A program made the translations under genes and the position numbers. From positions 1 through 14,170 of the forward strand of contig CAAGDE010000146.1 of NCBI GenBank assembly GCA_900768535.1: a stretch of DNA of 14,170 nt. Direction: 5' to 3'. A model generated the notes under the pieces. The model did not search any database. It was given only the letters and a program-made list of their open reading frames with translations, and was not told where the DNA came from. Position 1 is the first letter of the stretch. Each line of letters begins with the position of its first letter. Positions 1 through 8,786 of the stretch are shown one piece after another. The stretch comes from Clostridia bacterium. GTDB lineage: Bacteria > Bacillota > Clostridia > Oscillospirales > CAG-272.

Positions 1-39
1 GTCGGGGGGTATGCCCTTCTCAGTGAAATTCTTTGGATT

Positions 40-92
40 CCTAAACCTTTCTTCTAAGAAAGGTTTAGGCGGGGTTTGGGGCAGAGCCCCAA
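40..92. repeat. Intergenic repeat with two inverted repeats
   Basis: Two perfect inverted repeats lie back to back. Bases 40-53 (CCTAAACCTTTCTT) pair with 56-69 across a 2-base gap, and 76-82 (TTGGGGC) pair with 86-92 across AGA. No T-run follows either, so these are not classic intrinsic terminators. From memory, this combination (AAACCTTT hairpin, then GGGGTTTGGGGC..GCCCCAA) recurs between genes in gut Clostridia. That recollection was not checked. It may end a transcript entering from the left, or simply be a repetitive extragenic element. Bases 93-154 show nothing further beyond G-rich sequence. Confidence 0.6.
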
Positions 93-154
93 GGTCTTCC
101 CCGTTTGATCAAAAAAAGGTGCGGGAGGGGGTGGTTCTTTGGTGAAAGTGGGGA

Positions 155-183
155 TTGACATTTGGGGGGAAACGCGATATAAT
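155..183 (+). promoter_or_regulatory. Consensus sigma-A promoter of the antiporter gene
   Basis: The -35 box TTGACA (155-160) and -10 box TATAAT (178-183) both match the housekeeping consensus exactly, with the ideal 17-base spacer. Transcription should start near base 190 and give a leader of about 45 nt before the antiporter start at 236. No operator-like palindrome overlaps the boxes. Confidence 0.88.
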
Positions 184-235
184 AAAGCGATTGGGAATAT
201 TACGGTCCCGGCAATAAAGAAGGCAGGTAAACAAT

Positions 236-1552
236 ATGGAAGAATTCAACATTCTGTACAGTCTTGCGCTCGCGATGGTTGCGGGGCTGTTTGTCTCCCG
301 GCTGATGAAGCCGCTGGGGCTTCCGGCGGTGACGTCCTATCTGATCGCGGGTATTCTGATCGGTCCGTTCGTGCTGGGCAGGCTCGGCATTACGGGGCTG
401 TTTTCCGGTCTGGAGGAGCTGTCCACCATGGGGAGCCTGGTGCAGGACGTGGCGCTGGGATTCATCGCGTTTGCAATCGGGAATGAGTTTCGGCTCTCCG
501 ACCTCAAGCACACCGGCAGGCAGGCGGCGGTGGTCGGCGTGGTGCAGGCGGTTGCCGCAATGGTCGTGGTGGACGCGGTGCTCATCGGACTGCACTTTGT
601 TCTGGGGCAGGAGGTTCTGCCGCTGTCGGTTGCCATCACCCTGGGCGCCACGGCGACCGCGACCGCTCCGGCGGCAACGCTGATGGTCGTGCGGCAGTAC
701 AAGGCAAAGGGACCGCTGACCGACATCCTTCTGCCGGTGGTTGCGCTGGACGATGCAGTGGGACTGATCTGCTTCTCGGTTTCCATCGGCGTGGCGCGGG
801 CGGTGGAGGGCGGCGCGGTCAGCGTCATATCGATCCTGATCAACCCGCTTCTGGAGGTGCTGCTCTCGCTTCTGCTCGGCACACTGGCGGGCGTGGTGTT
901 CACGGCGGTGGAAAGCCTGTTCAAGTCGAACAGCAAGCGGCTGTGCCTGTCCATCACCTTTGTCCTGCTGACCATCGCGGTCTCCCAGCTGGAATACACC
1001 TTTGATTCCGGGCTGAAGATCTCCTTCTCGTCCCTGCTGGTCTGCATGATGCTCGGCACGCTGTTCTGCAACCTGTGCAGATCCGCGGACGAGCTGATGT
1101 CCAAGACCGACAAATGGACCATGCCGCTCTACGTCCTGTTCTTTGTCATCAGCGGCGCGGAGCTGGACTTCACGGTGTTCTCCAGCATAGCCGTCATCGG
1201 CGTGGGACTGGCGTATGTGATCTTCCGGTCGTTCGGGAAATATATCGGCGCGCATCTCAGCGCCAAAGCGACCCATTGCCCGCCCTCGGTGGTTAAGTAC
1301 CTCGGCATCACGCTCCTTCCGCAGGCAGGTGTTTCCATCGGGATGTCGATCACTGCCGCCGCCGCGCTCCAACACGGGTCGCTGGTACGCAACATTGTCC
1401 TGTTTGCCGTGCTGATTTATGAGCTGTTGGGACCGTCCCTGACCAAATGGGCGCTCATCAAAGCCGGCGATGTCACCCCCAAGCCCGCAGAGCATAAGCC
1501 CACCGTTGCCGAGCGCTTTGCAGACGACGTGGACGAGGATGACACAAAATGA
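236..1552 (+). CDS. Cation:proton antiporter, CPA2 family
   Basis: A 438-residue integral membrane protein that should exchange protons for Na+ or K+ across the cytoplasmic membrane, for pH and ion homeostasis. The hydrophobic pattern gives roughly a dozen membrane segments from residue 5 to 405, as in the Na_H_Exchanger fold. Seen motifs are TATATAPAA (139-147), the paired acids LDDAVG with Asp172-Asp173 typical of electrogenic CPA2 exchangers, the basic FRSFGKYIG stretch (330-338), and LLPQAGVSIGM (360-370). The tail from about 411 is hydrophilic and acidic (ending DDVDEDDTK). There is no RCK/TrkA nucleotide-binding domain, so this is shorter than full Kef-type proteins. The ATG at 236 follows GAAGG and AGG (219-227). 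The gene is monocistronic, with its own promoter at 155-183 and a terminator starting 9 bases after the stop. The ion transported cannot be told from sequence. Confidence 0.93.
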   Translation: MEEFNILYSLALAMVAGLFVSRLMKPLGLPAVTSYLIAGILIGPFVLGRLGITGLFSGLEELSTMGSLVQDVALGFIAFAIGNEFRLSDLKHTGRQAAVVGVVQAVAAMVVVDAVLIGLHFVLGQEVLPLSVAITLGATATATAPAATLMVVRQYKAKGPLTDILLPVVALDDAVGLICFSVSIGVARAVEGGAVSVISILINPLLEVLLSLLLGTLAGVVFTAVESLFKSNSKRLCLSITFVLLTIAVSQLEYTFDSGLKISFSSLLVCMMLGTLFCNLCRSADELMSKTDKWTMPLYVLFFVISGAELDFTVFSSIAVIGVGLAYVIFRSFGKYIGAHLSAKATHCPPSVVKYLGITLLPQAGVSIGMSITAAAALQHGSLVRNIVLFAVLIYELLGPSLTKWALIKAGDVTPKPAEHKPTVAERFADDVDEDDTK

Positions 1553-1560
1553 TTCCGTCA

Positions 1561-1618
1561 AGGCAGCACCGCGCGATTGCACTCCCGAAATCGCGCGGTG
1601 TTGCCTTCATTTTTTGGA
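1561..1618 (+). terminator. Strong intrinsic terminator of the antiporter gene
   Basis: Bases 1561-1578 pair with 1589-1606 over 18 positions, with one G-U wobble and a 10-base loop. The stem core is CACCGCGCGATT. TCATTTTTT follows, with a further T-run at 1620-1627. It sits between the antiporter stop (1552) and the next promoter (1638), so it isolates the two units. Confidence 0.93.
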
Positions 1619-1637
1619 TATTTTTTTAAAAAAGCTG

Positions 1638-1666
1638 TTGACAAATTGAAGCGAAAGGAGTATAAT
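1638..1666 (+). promoter_or_regulatory. Consensus promoter of the peptide and giant surface protein unit
   Basis: TTGACA (1638-1643) and TATAAT (1661-1666) are perfect matches separated by 17 bases, giving a start near 1673 and a leader of about 50 nt. This start decides the peptide's translation start: the in-frame ATG at 1675 would have no leader or ribosome binding site, whereas the ATG at 1723 has one. A perfect promoter ahead of a 7-kb gene implies strong, probably constitutive, transcription unless a repressor acts. Confidence 0.9.
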
Positions 1667-1722
1667 ATCTGCGTATGACAGCAATGTCGGAATTTCGAAA
1701 CGAACGAGAAAGGAGATCGACA

Positions 1723-1860
1723 ATGAAACGCGCGTATGAACCTGTCACAGCAGAGCTTTTGACAATGGAACAGGCGGACATCATCACTTCATCCGATGAG
1801 CAAGGTGCCCCGCTGACCAAGTATGAAAATCCGAACCAGACCGAATGGGACAAAGCCTGA
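1723..1860 (+). CDS. Small 45-residue peptide with an ADIITSS motif
   Basis: This gene encodes 45 residues starting MKRAYEPVTAELL, then MEQADIITSSDEQ, then a hydrophilic tail ending NQTEWDKA. The ATG at 1723 is preceded by AAAGGAG (1709-1715) at 7-base spacing. There is no signal peptide, membrane segment or cysteine. The layout MK..Y.KP/EP followed by about ten residues and D[IV]IT[TA]S resembles a class of unnamed tiny proteins that I recall as frequent in gut Firmicutes, often near large secreted proteins. That is a recollection, not a search. It is the first gene behind a perfect promoter, and the giant protein starts 48 nt after its stop, so the two are probably co-transcribed. Roles could include a leader peptide, a chaperone-like partner or a signalling peptide. 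No maturation enzyme for a modified peptide is in the window. The function is unknown. Confidence 0.78.
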   Translation: MKRAYEPVTAELLTMEQADIITSSDEQGAPLTKYENPNQTEWDKA

Positions 1861-1908
1861 GGGCGCCCGGAGTTACAGGAAAAGTTGTTTCAGGAAAGGA
1901 AAGAAGCT

Positions 1909-4900
1909 ATGAAAAAGCGGTTACTTCATTTGTTGGCGTTCCTGATGGCGCTTGCAACCGTGCTCAACAGTGCGCTGTGGACGGTCGCGATTGCGGCGGA
2001 GGGAACCCCTTCGGCATCCATCGATTATTATTCGCTGTCCGTGGAAGAGGGAGGCTATTACATCCAGTACGCGGTGTCGTTTGAAGGCTTTGAGCCGAAC
2101 AGCGCCAACACCGGGATGCTTATCTGGACGGCGGATCCGGGAAAGAATCCGACCGTTGAGACCGGTGGAAGCGTGGTTAAGAAAAACCTCGGCTATACCA
2201 CCATTGACGGCGCAACCTACTACGTTTTCAAGTATGACGATCTGAAAATCACGCAGATGTGTGACGTCATTTATGCGCGCGCCTATGCGCGGGTTGACGG
2301 GAAGTATCACTACAGTGATATCAAGGAGTACAGCATTGTCACCTATGCCGAGCGGAAGCTCGGTCTGGTGGAGGGCGTGCAGGGAACGGCGGATCGGAAG
2401 CTGGTCAATCTGCTCTGCACCATGCTTGCCTACGGCGAGGCGGAGCAGAAGAGACTGAACTACAACGTGAGCAATCTGCCGACGGGCATTCTGCCGAATA
2501 CGTCCCTGACGGTGAAATTCGATGGAAACGGCGGAGAGGGCACCACCCCTGACCAAGCGGTTCTTTTCGGCAGGTTTGCCGAGGCACCGGCAGACCCGCA
2601 GAGAAAGGGCTACACCTTCACGGGCTGGTACAACGGCGACACGAAGTGGGATTTCCAGGCGGACGCCGTGACATCTGCCCTGACGCTGACCGCGCACTGG
2701 GAAGCGCTGGTGCACGAGCACGTATGGCAGGTGAAGTGGGACGGCGCGGAGCACTGGAAGGAATGCGAAACGTGCGGCACGACAGCCGATCGGGCGGCGC
2801 ACACCTTCGGCGAATGGGTTGTAACCAAGAACCCCACCTGTATCGAGGAAGGCGTCAAAACCGCCACCTGTACGCATGAAGGCTGCGCGGCAACCAAGTC
2901 GGAGCCGATCGGCAAGGTTGCGCATCAGGACAAATACCATGACCTGGGGGACAACGCCCAGCACAGCCACACCTGCGCGACCTGCACAATCAGTGAAAAT
3001 CAGGCGCACGTCCCGGTGAATGCGGAGGGCGAGTATCATGCCGCTACGTGCGAGGAGCGCGCATACCGGCTGTTCGTCTGCACGCTCTGCAAGGGCGAGT
3101 ACAAGGTATATGACGAGACGTCGAACGTCCTGGGTCACGAATGGGGCGAATGGCAGACCGGGAAAGCGGCAACCTGTCAGGAGGGCGGAACCAAGCTTCA
3201 CTACTGCCGGCGGGAGGGCTGCAAAGCAAGCGAAACCGTAGATACACCCAAGAACGAGGGGCACAACTGGCGGCTCACGGAAACCGTTCCGGCAACCTGT
3301 GTGGCGCCCGGCAGCAAAATCTATGCCTGCGCGGACTGCAAGGAAACCAAAACCGATCCGATCCCCGCAACCGGCGCGCATAGCTGGGCGGACACGGCAG
3401 AGGGGAACGGCAGGCAGGAATGCACGGTCTGCCACACGACCCGTGTTGTCATCAGCGCAACGGAGCCTGTGAAGTCTGCCGATCTGCCGGAGAACGAGAA
3501 CGTTGCCGTGAAGAAGGACAACGTGGATATCCAACTCCCGCCGCAGGTCGTATCGCAGGTGAAGCAGACCGGCGGAGACGTTACGGTGTCCGCAGGTGAG
3601 GTGAATGACAAGCAGACGGTGCTGAACAACGCGACCAACCTGAATGCGGAGCAGAAGGAAACGCTGAAGGATGCACCGCTGTACGATTTCAGCCTGAAGG
3701 TCGGGGAGACTGCGGTCGGAAAATTTGACGCAAAGGTCACCGTCACCCTGCCCTATACGCTGAGGGAAGGCGAGGACCCGGACGGCGTGACCATCTGGTA
3801 TGTCGCCGGGGACGGAACGGTCGAGGAGATCAAGGACGTCCACTACGACGCCAAGACCGGAACCGTCACCTTCCGGGTCGAGCACTTCTCCTACTATGCC
3901 GTTGCATACCGCGAAACGCAGGAAATGCGCTGCAAACGGGGCGTGCACAAGTTCGAGCTTGTCAGAACGGAAGAAGCCACCTGCCGGAATTATGGCTATA
4001 CGGTTTATCAGTGCAGCTGCTGCCACGCGGTTGAGGTTCAGGACATCGCGGAGCGGAAGGCGCATGTCTACGGCGAGGTTGCCATCGGTGTTCCGACGTG
4101 CGGCAAGGACGCATGGGATACCAGAACCTGCTCGAAGTGCGGCGATGTTCTGCGCGTGAAGTACCACGCCGCGCTGGCACACGAGCCGGACGCACCGGCA
4201 ACCTGCACGACCCCGTCGGTCTGCAAGACCTGCGGTCAGGTTGTCACGCCCGCAAAGGGACACAGCTGGGATGCGTGGAAGACGGTTGTGGAGCCGACCG
4301 AAATCACCTCCGGACTCAAGCGCCGGTACTGCCTGCAGTGCGGCAAGTGCGAGGAGGTTAAGCTGGCGGCGACCGGAACCATTGAAAGCGTGAAATTCAA
4401 CTCCTATCAGGGGCTGATTGAGCTGATCTTCTCCGAGGTTCTGCACCTGGAGAACGGCGCTTTGAAATTCGAGTACGCGGATCCGCAGGGGAAAGCGGTA
4501 GCCTGCACGGTCACCGTCAACCGGGAGAACGCCTCGTACCTGATTCTGGTCGAGGGCAGCTATACGGAGAGAGGACAGGTGAACGAGTTCTCCGCGCTGT
4601 ACCGGAACGGACTGATGGTTGCCGCCACAAAGGACGGCGAGCGCGTGGAGGTCGGCGAAACGAACGCGGAGCTGTTCAGCCCGCTGCCGATTGACGTGCT
4701 GAAGAACTACATGGAGCAGACCTTTGACCATATCAACCCCATGGTGGAAGGCTATATGGCGCAGGCAAGAGAGATGCTGACGGTTCTGACCGGGCAGTAC
4801 GGCAAGCTTGCGAACAAGGTCCTGCAGAAGCTGGGCTGTGACTGCACGGTGGAGGAGCTATCCCATGTGCTGGATTCCGTTGAGACGGTCTACACGTACC

Positions 4901-7900
4901 TTGCGCTGAAGCTGGGCTATCAGACCAATCTGAACCTTCTGGACGGCGTGGCGATTCCGACCCGCGAGGATCTGCTCCGCGCGGCAAAGGCGCTGATGAC
5001 CGTGACCGAGGCGGACGGTCTGACCACCTATGAATTGACCGGCGAGCCGCTGATGAACCTTATCAACAAGGCGCTCGGCTGGTATGACGCACACAGCGAA
5101 ATGGCGCTGTCCGAGCTGTTCTACGAGCTGTTCGGCGCCGAGCTGAAGAAACAGATGCCGGAGCTGACCGACTTTGCGGCGTGTGAAGCAGCCGTCCGGA
5201 GGCAGTTCACCGGTGAGATGACGGTCAAGACCCTGGTGGATCGGCTGATCACTCTGCTCGAAAAGCAGGATGAGGTCACGCTGGAGGACGTTTATGCGGT
5301 GATCGACACGCTGATCACTGCACAGACCGGCAAACCCTTCAGCTGCAAGGACTTCCTTGCGCAGAACGGCAAGATGACGCTGGACGAAGTGGCTCAGGGA
5401 ATGACCGGATCGCAGGAAGCAACCTTTGCCGCACTGCTCGACATGGTGTTCAAGTATCTGAAGGAAACAAAGCTGGGCGCTGTCACCGTTCCGATGGGCG
5501 AGAGACAGATGACCGTTGCGGAGCTGGTCGGAATGGCGCGTCAGCAACTGGAGCAGCTGGAGATCAGGCTGCTGCTGACCTTTACGCTGGACGCGGACGG
5601 GAACCTGGTTTCGTTTGAGGTTCTGGAAAAGCTGGCAATGCTGCCGCCGCAGACGGACACCGAGGGCGAAGCAGAAAAGATGACCGTGAGCCTGGTTCAC
5701 TTCACCGTCAAGCGCGACAGCACGGTCAAGGTGAAGATTCCGGAGGCGCTCCTGCCGGTTTCCGACCGCCACGTGACCGCTTCCTATGACGAAAACGGAA
5801 ACCTCATCATCCGCGGCCTGGATTCCGGGTATCAGTACAATTTCCGGATCGAAGGGTACAAGGATATGCCCTTGGAAGACCTTCTGACCAAGGATGCGCA
5901 GATGACGGCAAAGATGGGCTTCCCGGTTTACGTCCTGCCGGAACAGTATTCGGACAGAACGGATTCGACCCCGTATCTGATGAAGGACGGGAAGTATTAT
6001 TCGTATGATTGGGGAAATTATACCGAAACCAACCTCCTTTACACGGTTTCGCTCTCCGATTTCCTGGCGGCGCCGGAGAACTACATGGCGATCGAATCCC
6101 TGCGCCTGGGCGAAGGCGTTGTGTATACGGGGGATGAGAAGACCGGAAAAGAGACCGCAGGGGAATCCGTTACCGTTTACAGATCCGTACTCGGCATGGT
6201 CTTCTATCTGCCGAGCGAAGGGGCATGGTGCCTGGCGAAGGAGTACGGTTCTTCCGATTCCTACGACTCCGAGGGCAATTATATCAAGACGACCTACACG
6301 ATCCGTTGGTATGCATCCCTGGCTCCGTATTTTGCGGAGAACGGACTGCGGCTTGGCGAAGTTTATTCCCGTGAGAAGGAAGAGATTAAAACATCCGACG
6401 GCACAGAGAAAAACTGGGTCCGCCTGCGGCTCACCTCCGATGTTGCGGAATCTCTTGAGCTGACGGGCTATCAGGACGGCAACAAGCTGATGCTGGCGGT
6501 GCTTGGCACAGTTTCCGATTCCTACTACGTGTTGGGAGAAGAAGTGCAGGTACCGGAATCGGGCAAGTGGCGCACCGATGAGGAAAAGCCGGACGTGCGA
6601 GACGGAAACGACGACGGACTGGACGGCTATGTTCACGGATGGTATTCCGCGCAGCTTCCGGAGTACTATGCACTGGTTGATGCCGAAAACAAGGCGTATG
6701 TAAGCATCTCCGACGGCTATGTTTCCAATTCCATCGTCGTGGAGGGATTGCAATCCTGCCTGTTGCCGAACGGAAAGACGTTCTATATTCTTACGGAGTA
6801 CGATGGGTATACGTTCGGTTACACCGAATTTGCGCCCGGAGCCTATGTGCAGACGGCTTGCCGGATGAAGGACGGTGCGATTTTCGAGGTCTGTTACCGC
6901 GAGTCGTTGACGTCCCTGCGGAAATCGTTTGATACGCTGTTTGACGTGGACGATTTTATGACCAAAAATGCGGACGGCTCGTACCTGATCCGCGCGGAGC
7001 TGCTTGCAAAGCTGAAGGCGCTGTGCACGGACCCCGGAGATATGTTCTCCGTCACCATTTACGGCACAAAGAAAACGGGTGCGGTCAATTACACGGCGGC
7101 TTACCGTGTCGGCGCATACGCGGTTCCGGAACGGCTCACCTTTGGCACGACCAGACCGGATACGAACAAGGTGGAGATCAATTGGTGGATGGCGTTCAAC
7201 AATGACAACCCCCTTGTGGTTACAAAGAACAGTGACGGAAGCATCAACATTTTCTTCCGCGACGGCTCCAAGCTGGTGGGGATTGTCTACGAGTTCCAAA
7301 ACGGGTTCTCCGCAGAGTCTCTCCTGAAGAAGGATACGGAAGAGAGTAATAAAACGGGTCTTGACATCCGGTACAGAGAAGAGACGGTTGAAAACAGTTA
7401 TACGCGCGTCTACAAGGACGGAAAATATTATAACTTCTCCCGGTATGACGCTTGGCGTGTCGGCACGGTTCCTTCCCTTGAGGAGCAGACCGCCGCGCTT
7501 CGCAACAGCTGGAAGCTTGGCATCATGACACGCAGATACAGCTGGAACCGTCAAACGGAGGACGGAACCGTTGAGGTTATCCCGGTTTATGAAGCAAACT
7601 TCTATAACCGCCTCGGAGGCAACGACCGATACGGCTACAGTCAGATCAGTCTGTTCTGCGTCTATGTGGATGACTGTCTGTATGTGCTCCTTGATACCGA
7701 GGATCTTGGAGAGTCCGTGCTCAAATTCGAAGCGATGGTTCCCGTTTCCGACTTCTTTGCCAATCTGAAATATCAGAGCACGGATGAGCGACAGAACTTC
7801 GGAGCCGAGTATGTGAACGGAAAATTGGTGACGGTGTATCGGAACAGTGTCATGCTCTTCTATCTGATGGGGGAGAACAACAAAGCGGTCTATTCTGCCC

Positions 7901-8745
7901 AGATGGAGCTTTTGAGTTATACTGTTGACGGCAACACCTACTACACCACCGACTGGACACGGGAAGGCGGTGCACTGATACTGGAGGAGGAGTGGACCGT
8001 TCCGGAGGGCTATAAGCTGACAGGGGAGTACACCGACAACGATTATCTCAACGGCACATTCATCTTCCGCACCTTCACGAAGGAGACCGTTGTCCGCACC
8101 CGGTATATCAAGCTTGCCGACCGTTATTACCGTTATGATGACTATGAGAACAGCAAGAGAACAGCGGATCAGCTTGGCGAGGAGTGCAAAGACCGTAAGT
8201 GGTACTATATGATCGAGACGGAAACCGGAATGAAGTATTACGGAGCGATTGGTCATGATGAAAACGGAAATATTGTTCTTTCCGAAGAACTGACCGGATC
8301 GCTTCCGGAAGGCGTTTGGTCTTGGGTTGGCACAACAGCAGACGGAGCAGACGTTAAAGAGGTTTCCTACTACGTACTCGGCGAAGAAGTGGAAAAAGCT
8401 GCATTTGCTGACGGTTCGGTATACTGCACGATCAACGGATACGGATATCTGAAGACGCAGAACGGTTATTATTTCCGTGCGGATTTGACGCGGAAGGAAG
8501 ACGGCAGCGCAAGCGTCCGGTGTAAGCTGCACGAACTGGAACGGCTTTACAATGATCAAATCGGGAATTCCGGCGTGCTGGATGCTTACATTTCGCTGAA
8601 TGCGGACGGCAATATCCTCAGAGTCTCCAAAGACATTCTGAAGGTGCTTGCCGAGTACCAAAACGAATTCCACATGAACATCCTCAGCAACAGCTACGGC
8701 TCCTATGTCGACTACTGGAAATTGGAAGCCTGGCTGAACAAATGA
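1909..8745 (+). CDS. Giant secreted multidomain Cys/His-repeat surface protein
   Basis: A 2278-residue exported protein. The chosen ATG has AAAGGA at 1895-1900; an upstream TTG at 1885 would bury that site. Residues 1-30 are a signal peptide (MKKR, hydrophobic core, AIAA cleavage). Residues 31-190 form a beta-rich domain ending in a short helical stretch. Residues 200-264 match the InlB/Flg_new repeat (FDGNGG, GYTFTGWYNG, LTAHWEA). About 269-513 and 674-823 are arrays of H-x-W, ATC and CxxC units. Residues 524-666 are a beta domain of the type ending VTIWYVAGDG and HFSYYAVA. Residues 824-927 are beta-rich and 928-1277 largely helical. The rest is Tyr-rich with scattered YxxDGxYY motifs. No LPXTG, transmembrane, SLH or dockerin segment is seen at the C terminus (YWKLEAWLNK), so attachment is unexplained. 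Adhesion or extracellular binding is an inference from architecture only. GC falls in the 3' half. Confidence 0.92.
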   Translation: MKKRLLHLLAFLMALATVLNSALWTVAIAAEGTPSASIDYYSLSVEEGGYYIQYAVSFEGFEPNSANTGMLIWTADPGKNPTVETGGSVVKKNLGYTTIDGATYYVFKYDDLKITQMCDVIYARAYARVDGKYHYSDIKEYSIVTYAERKLGLVEGVQGTADRKLVNLLCTMLAYGEAEQKRLNYNVSNLPTGILPNTSLTVKFDGNGGEGTTPDQAVLFGRFAEAPADPQRKGYTFTGWYNGDTKWDFQADAVTSALTLTAHWEALVHEHVWQVKWDGAEHWKECETCGTTADRAAHTFGEWVVTKNPTCIEEGVKTATCTHEGCAATKSEPIGKVAHQDKYHDLGDNAQHSHTCATCTISENQAHVPVNAEGEYHAATCEERAYRLFVCTLCKGEYKVYDETSNVLGHEWGEWQTGKAATCQEGGTKLHYCRREGCKASETVDTPKNEGHNWRLTETVPATCVAPGSKIYACADCKETKTDPIPATGAHSWADTAEGNGRQECTVCHTTRVVISATEPVKSADLPENENVAVKKDNVDIQLPPQVVSQVKQTGGDVTVSAGEVNDKQTVLNNATNLNAEQKETLKDAPLYDFSLKVGETAVGKFDAKVTVTLPYTLREGEDPDGVTIWYVAGDGTVEEIKDVHYDAKTGTVTFRVEHFSYYAVAYRETQEMRCKRGVHKFELVRTEEATCRNYGYTVYQCSCCHAVEVQDIAERKAHVYGEVAIGVPTCGKDAWDTRTCSKCGDVLRVKYHAALAHEPDAPATCTTPSVCKTCGQVVTPAKGHSWDAWKTVVEPTEITSGLKRRYCLQCGKCEEVKLAATGTIESVKFNSYQGLIELIFSEVLHLENGALKFEYADPQGKAVACTVTVNRENASYLILVEGSYTERGQVNEFSALYRNGLMVAATKDGERVEVGETNAELFSPLPIDVLKNYMEQTFDHINPMVEGYMAQAREMLTVLTGQYGKLANKVLQKLGCDCTVEELSHVLDSVETVYTYLALKLGYQTNLNLLDGVAIPTREDLLRAAKALMTVTEADGLTTYELTGEPLMNLINKALGWYDAHSEMALSELFYELFGAELKKQMPELTDFAACEAAVRRQFTGEMTVKTLVDRLITLLEKQDEVTLEDVYAVIDTLITAQTGKPFSCKDFLAQNGKMTLDEVAQGMTGSQEATFAALLDMVFKYLKETKLGAVTVPMGERQMTVAELVGMARQQLEQLEIRLLLTFTLDADGNLVSFEVLEKLAMLPPQTDTEGEAEKMTVSLVHFTVKRDSTVKVKIPEALLPVSDRHVTASYDENGNLIIRGLDSGYQYNFRIEGYKDMPLEDLLTKDAQMTAKMGFPVYVLPEQYSDRTDSTPYLMKDGKYYSYDWGNYTETNLLYTVSLSDFLAAPENYMAIESLRLGEGVVYTGDEKTGKETAGESVTVYRSVLGMVFYLPSEGAWCLAKEYGSSDSYDSEGNYIKTTYTIRWYASLAPYFAENGLRLGEVYSREKEEIKTSDGTEKNWVRLRLTSDVAESLELTGYQDGNKLMLAVLGTVSDSYYVLGEEVQVPESGKWRTDEEKPDVRDGNDDGLDGYVHGWYSAQLPEYYALVDAENKAYVSISDGYVSNSIVVEGLQSCLLPNGKTFYILTEYDGYTFGYTEFAPGAYVQTACRMKDGAIFEVCYRESLTSLRKSFDTLFDVDDFMTKNADGSYLIRAELLAKLKALCTDPGDMFSVTIYGTKKTGAVNYTAAYRVGAYAVPERLTFGTTRPDTNKVEINWWMAFNNDNPLVVTKNSDGSINIFFRDGSKLVGIVYEFQNGFSAESLLKKDTEESNKTGLDIRYREETVENSYTRVYKDGKYYNFSRYDAWRVGTVPSLEEQTAALRNSWKLGIMTRRYSWNRQTEDGTVEVIPVYEANFYNRLGGNDRYGYSQISLFCVYVDDCLYVLLDTEDLGESVLKFEAMVPVSDFFANLKYQSTDERQNFGAEYVNGKLVTVYRNSVMLFYLMGENNKAVYSAQMELLSYTVDGNTYYTTDWTREGGALILEEEWTVPEGYKLTGEYTDNDYLNGTFIFRTFTKETVVRTRYIKLADRYYRYDDYENSKRTADQLGEECKDRKWYYMIETETGMKYYGAIGHDENGNIVLSEELTGSLPEGVWSWVGTTADGADVKEVSYYVLGEEVEKAAFADGSVYCTINGYGYLKTQNGYYFRADLTRKEDGSASVRCKLHELERLYNDQIGNSGVLDAYISLNADGNILRVSKDILKVLAEYQNEFHMNILSNSYGSYVDYWKLEAWLNK
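2713..3447 (+). other. Cys/His repeat array 1 within the giant protein
   Basis: About seven degenerate units (residues 269-513) share a pattern: His-x-Trp/Phe/Tyr, then often ATC or PTC, a Gly, then CxxC or CxxxxC. Examples are HWKECETCG, YACADCKET and RQECTVCHTT. The spacing resembles small zinc-ribbon knuckles, although this protein is exported. Either metal binding or disulfide pairing would fit. I know such units from other gut-Firmicute surface proteins but no assigned function. Confidence 0.75.
3928..4377 (+). other. Cys/His repeat array 2 within the giant protein
   Basis: Four further units (residues 674-823) of the same kind as array 1, beginning MRCKRGVHKF and including VYQCSCCHAV, TCSKCGD, VCKTCGQ and YCLQCGKC. 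Some units carry additional cysteines (CSCC, CLQCGKC). The array lies directly behind the beta domain at 524-666, so that domain sits between the two arrays. Confidence 0.72.
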
Positions 8746-8786
8746 GGCGTAACAGCCGGCTTTGCCTGCCGGTGAACTGAAAACAA

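Noticed and set aside
1723..1860. Precursor of a ribosomally made, modified peptide
   Set aside because: There is no cysteine-rich or Ser/Thr-rich core, no double-Gly leader and no modifying enzyme in the window. The ABC genes 9 kb downstream lack a peptidase domain.
1675..1860. Longer 61-residue version of the small protein starting at 1675
   Set aside because: The ATG falls about two bases from the expected transcription start and has no ribosome site, whereas the ATG at 1723 has AAAGGAG at good spacing.
8600..8745. Sortase or membrane anchor at the end of the giant protein
   Set aside because: The last 50 residues contain no LPXTG-like motif, hydrophobic segment or basic tail.
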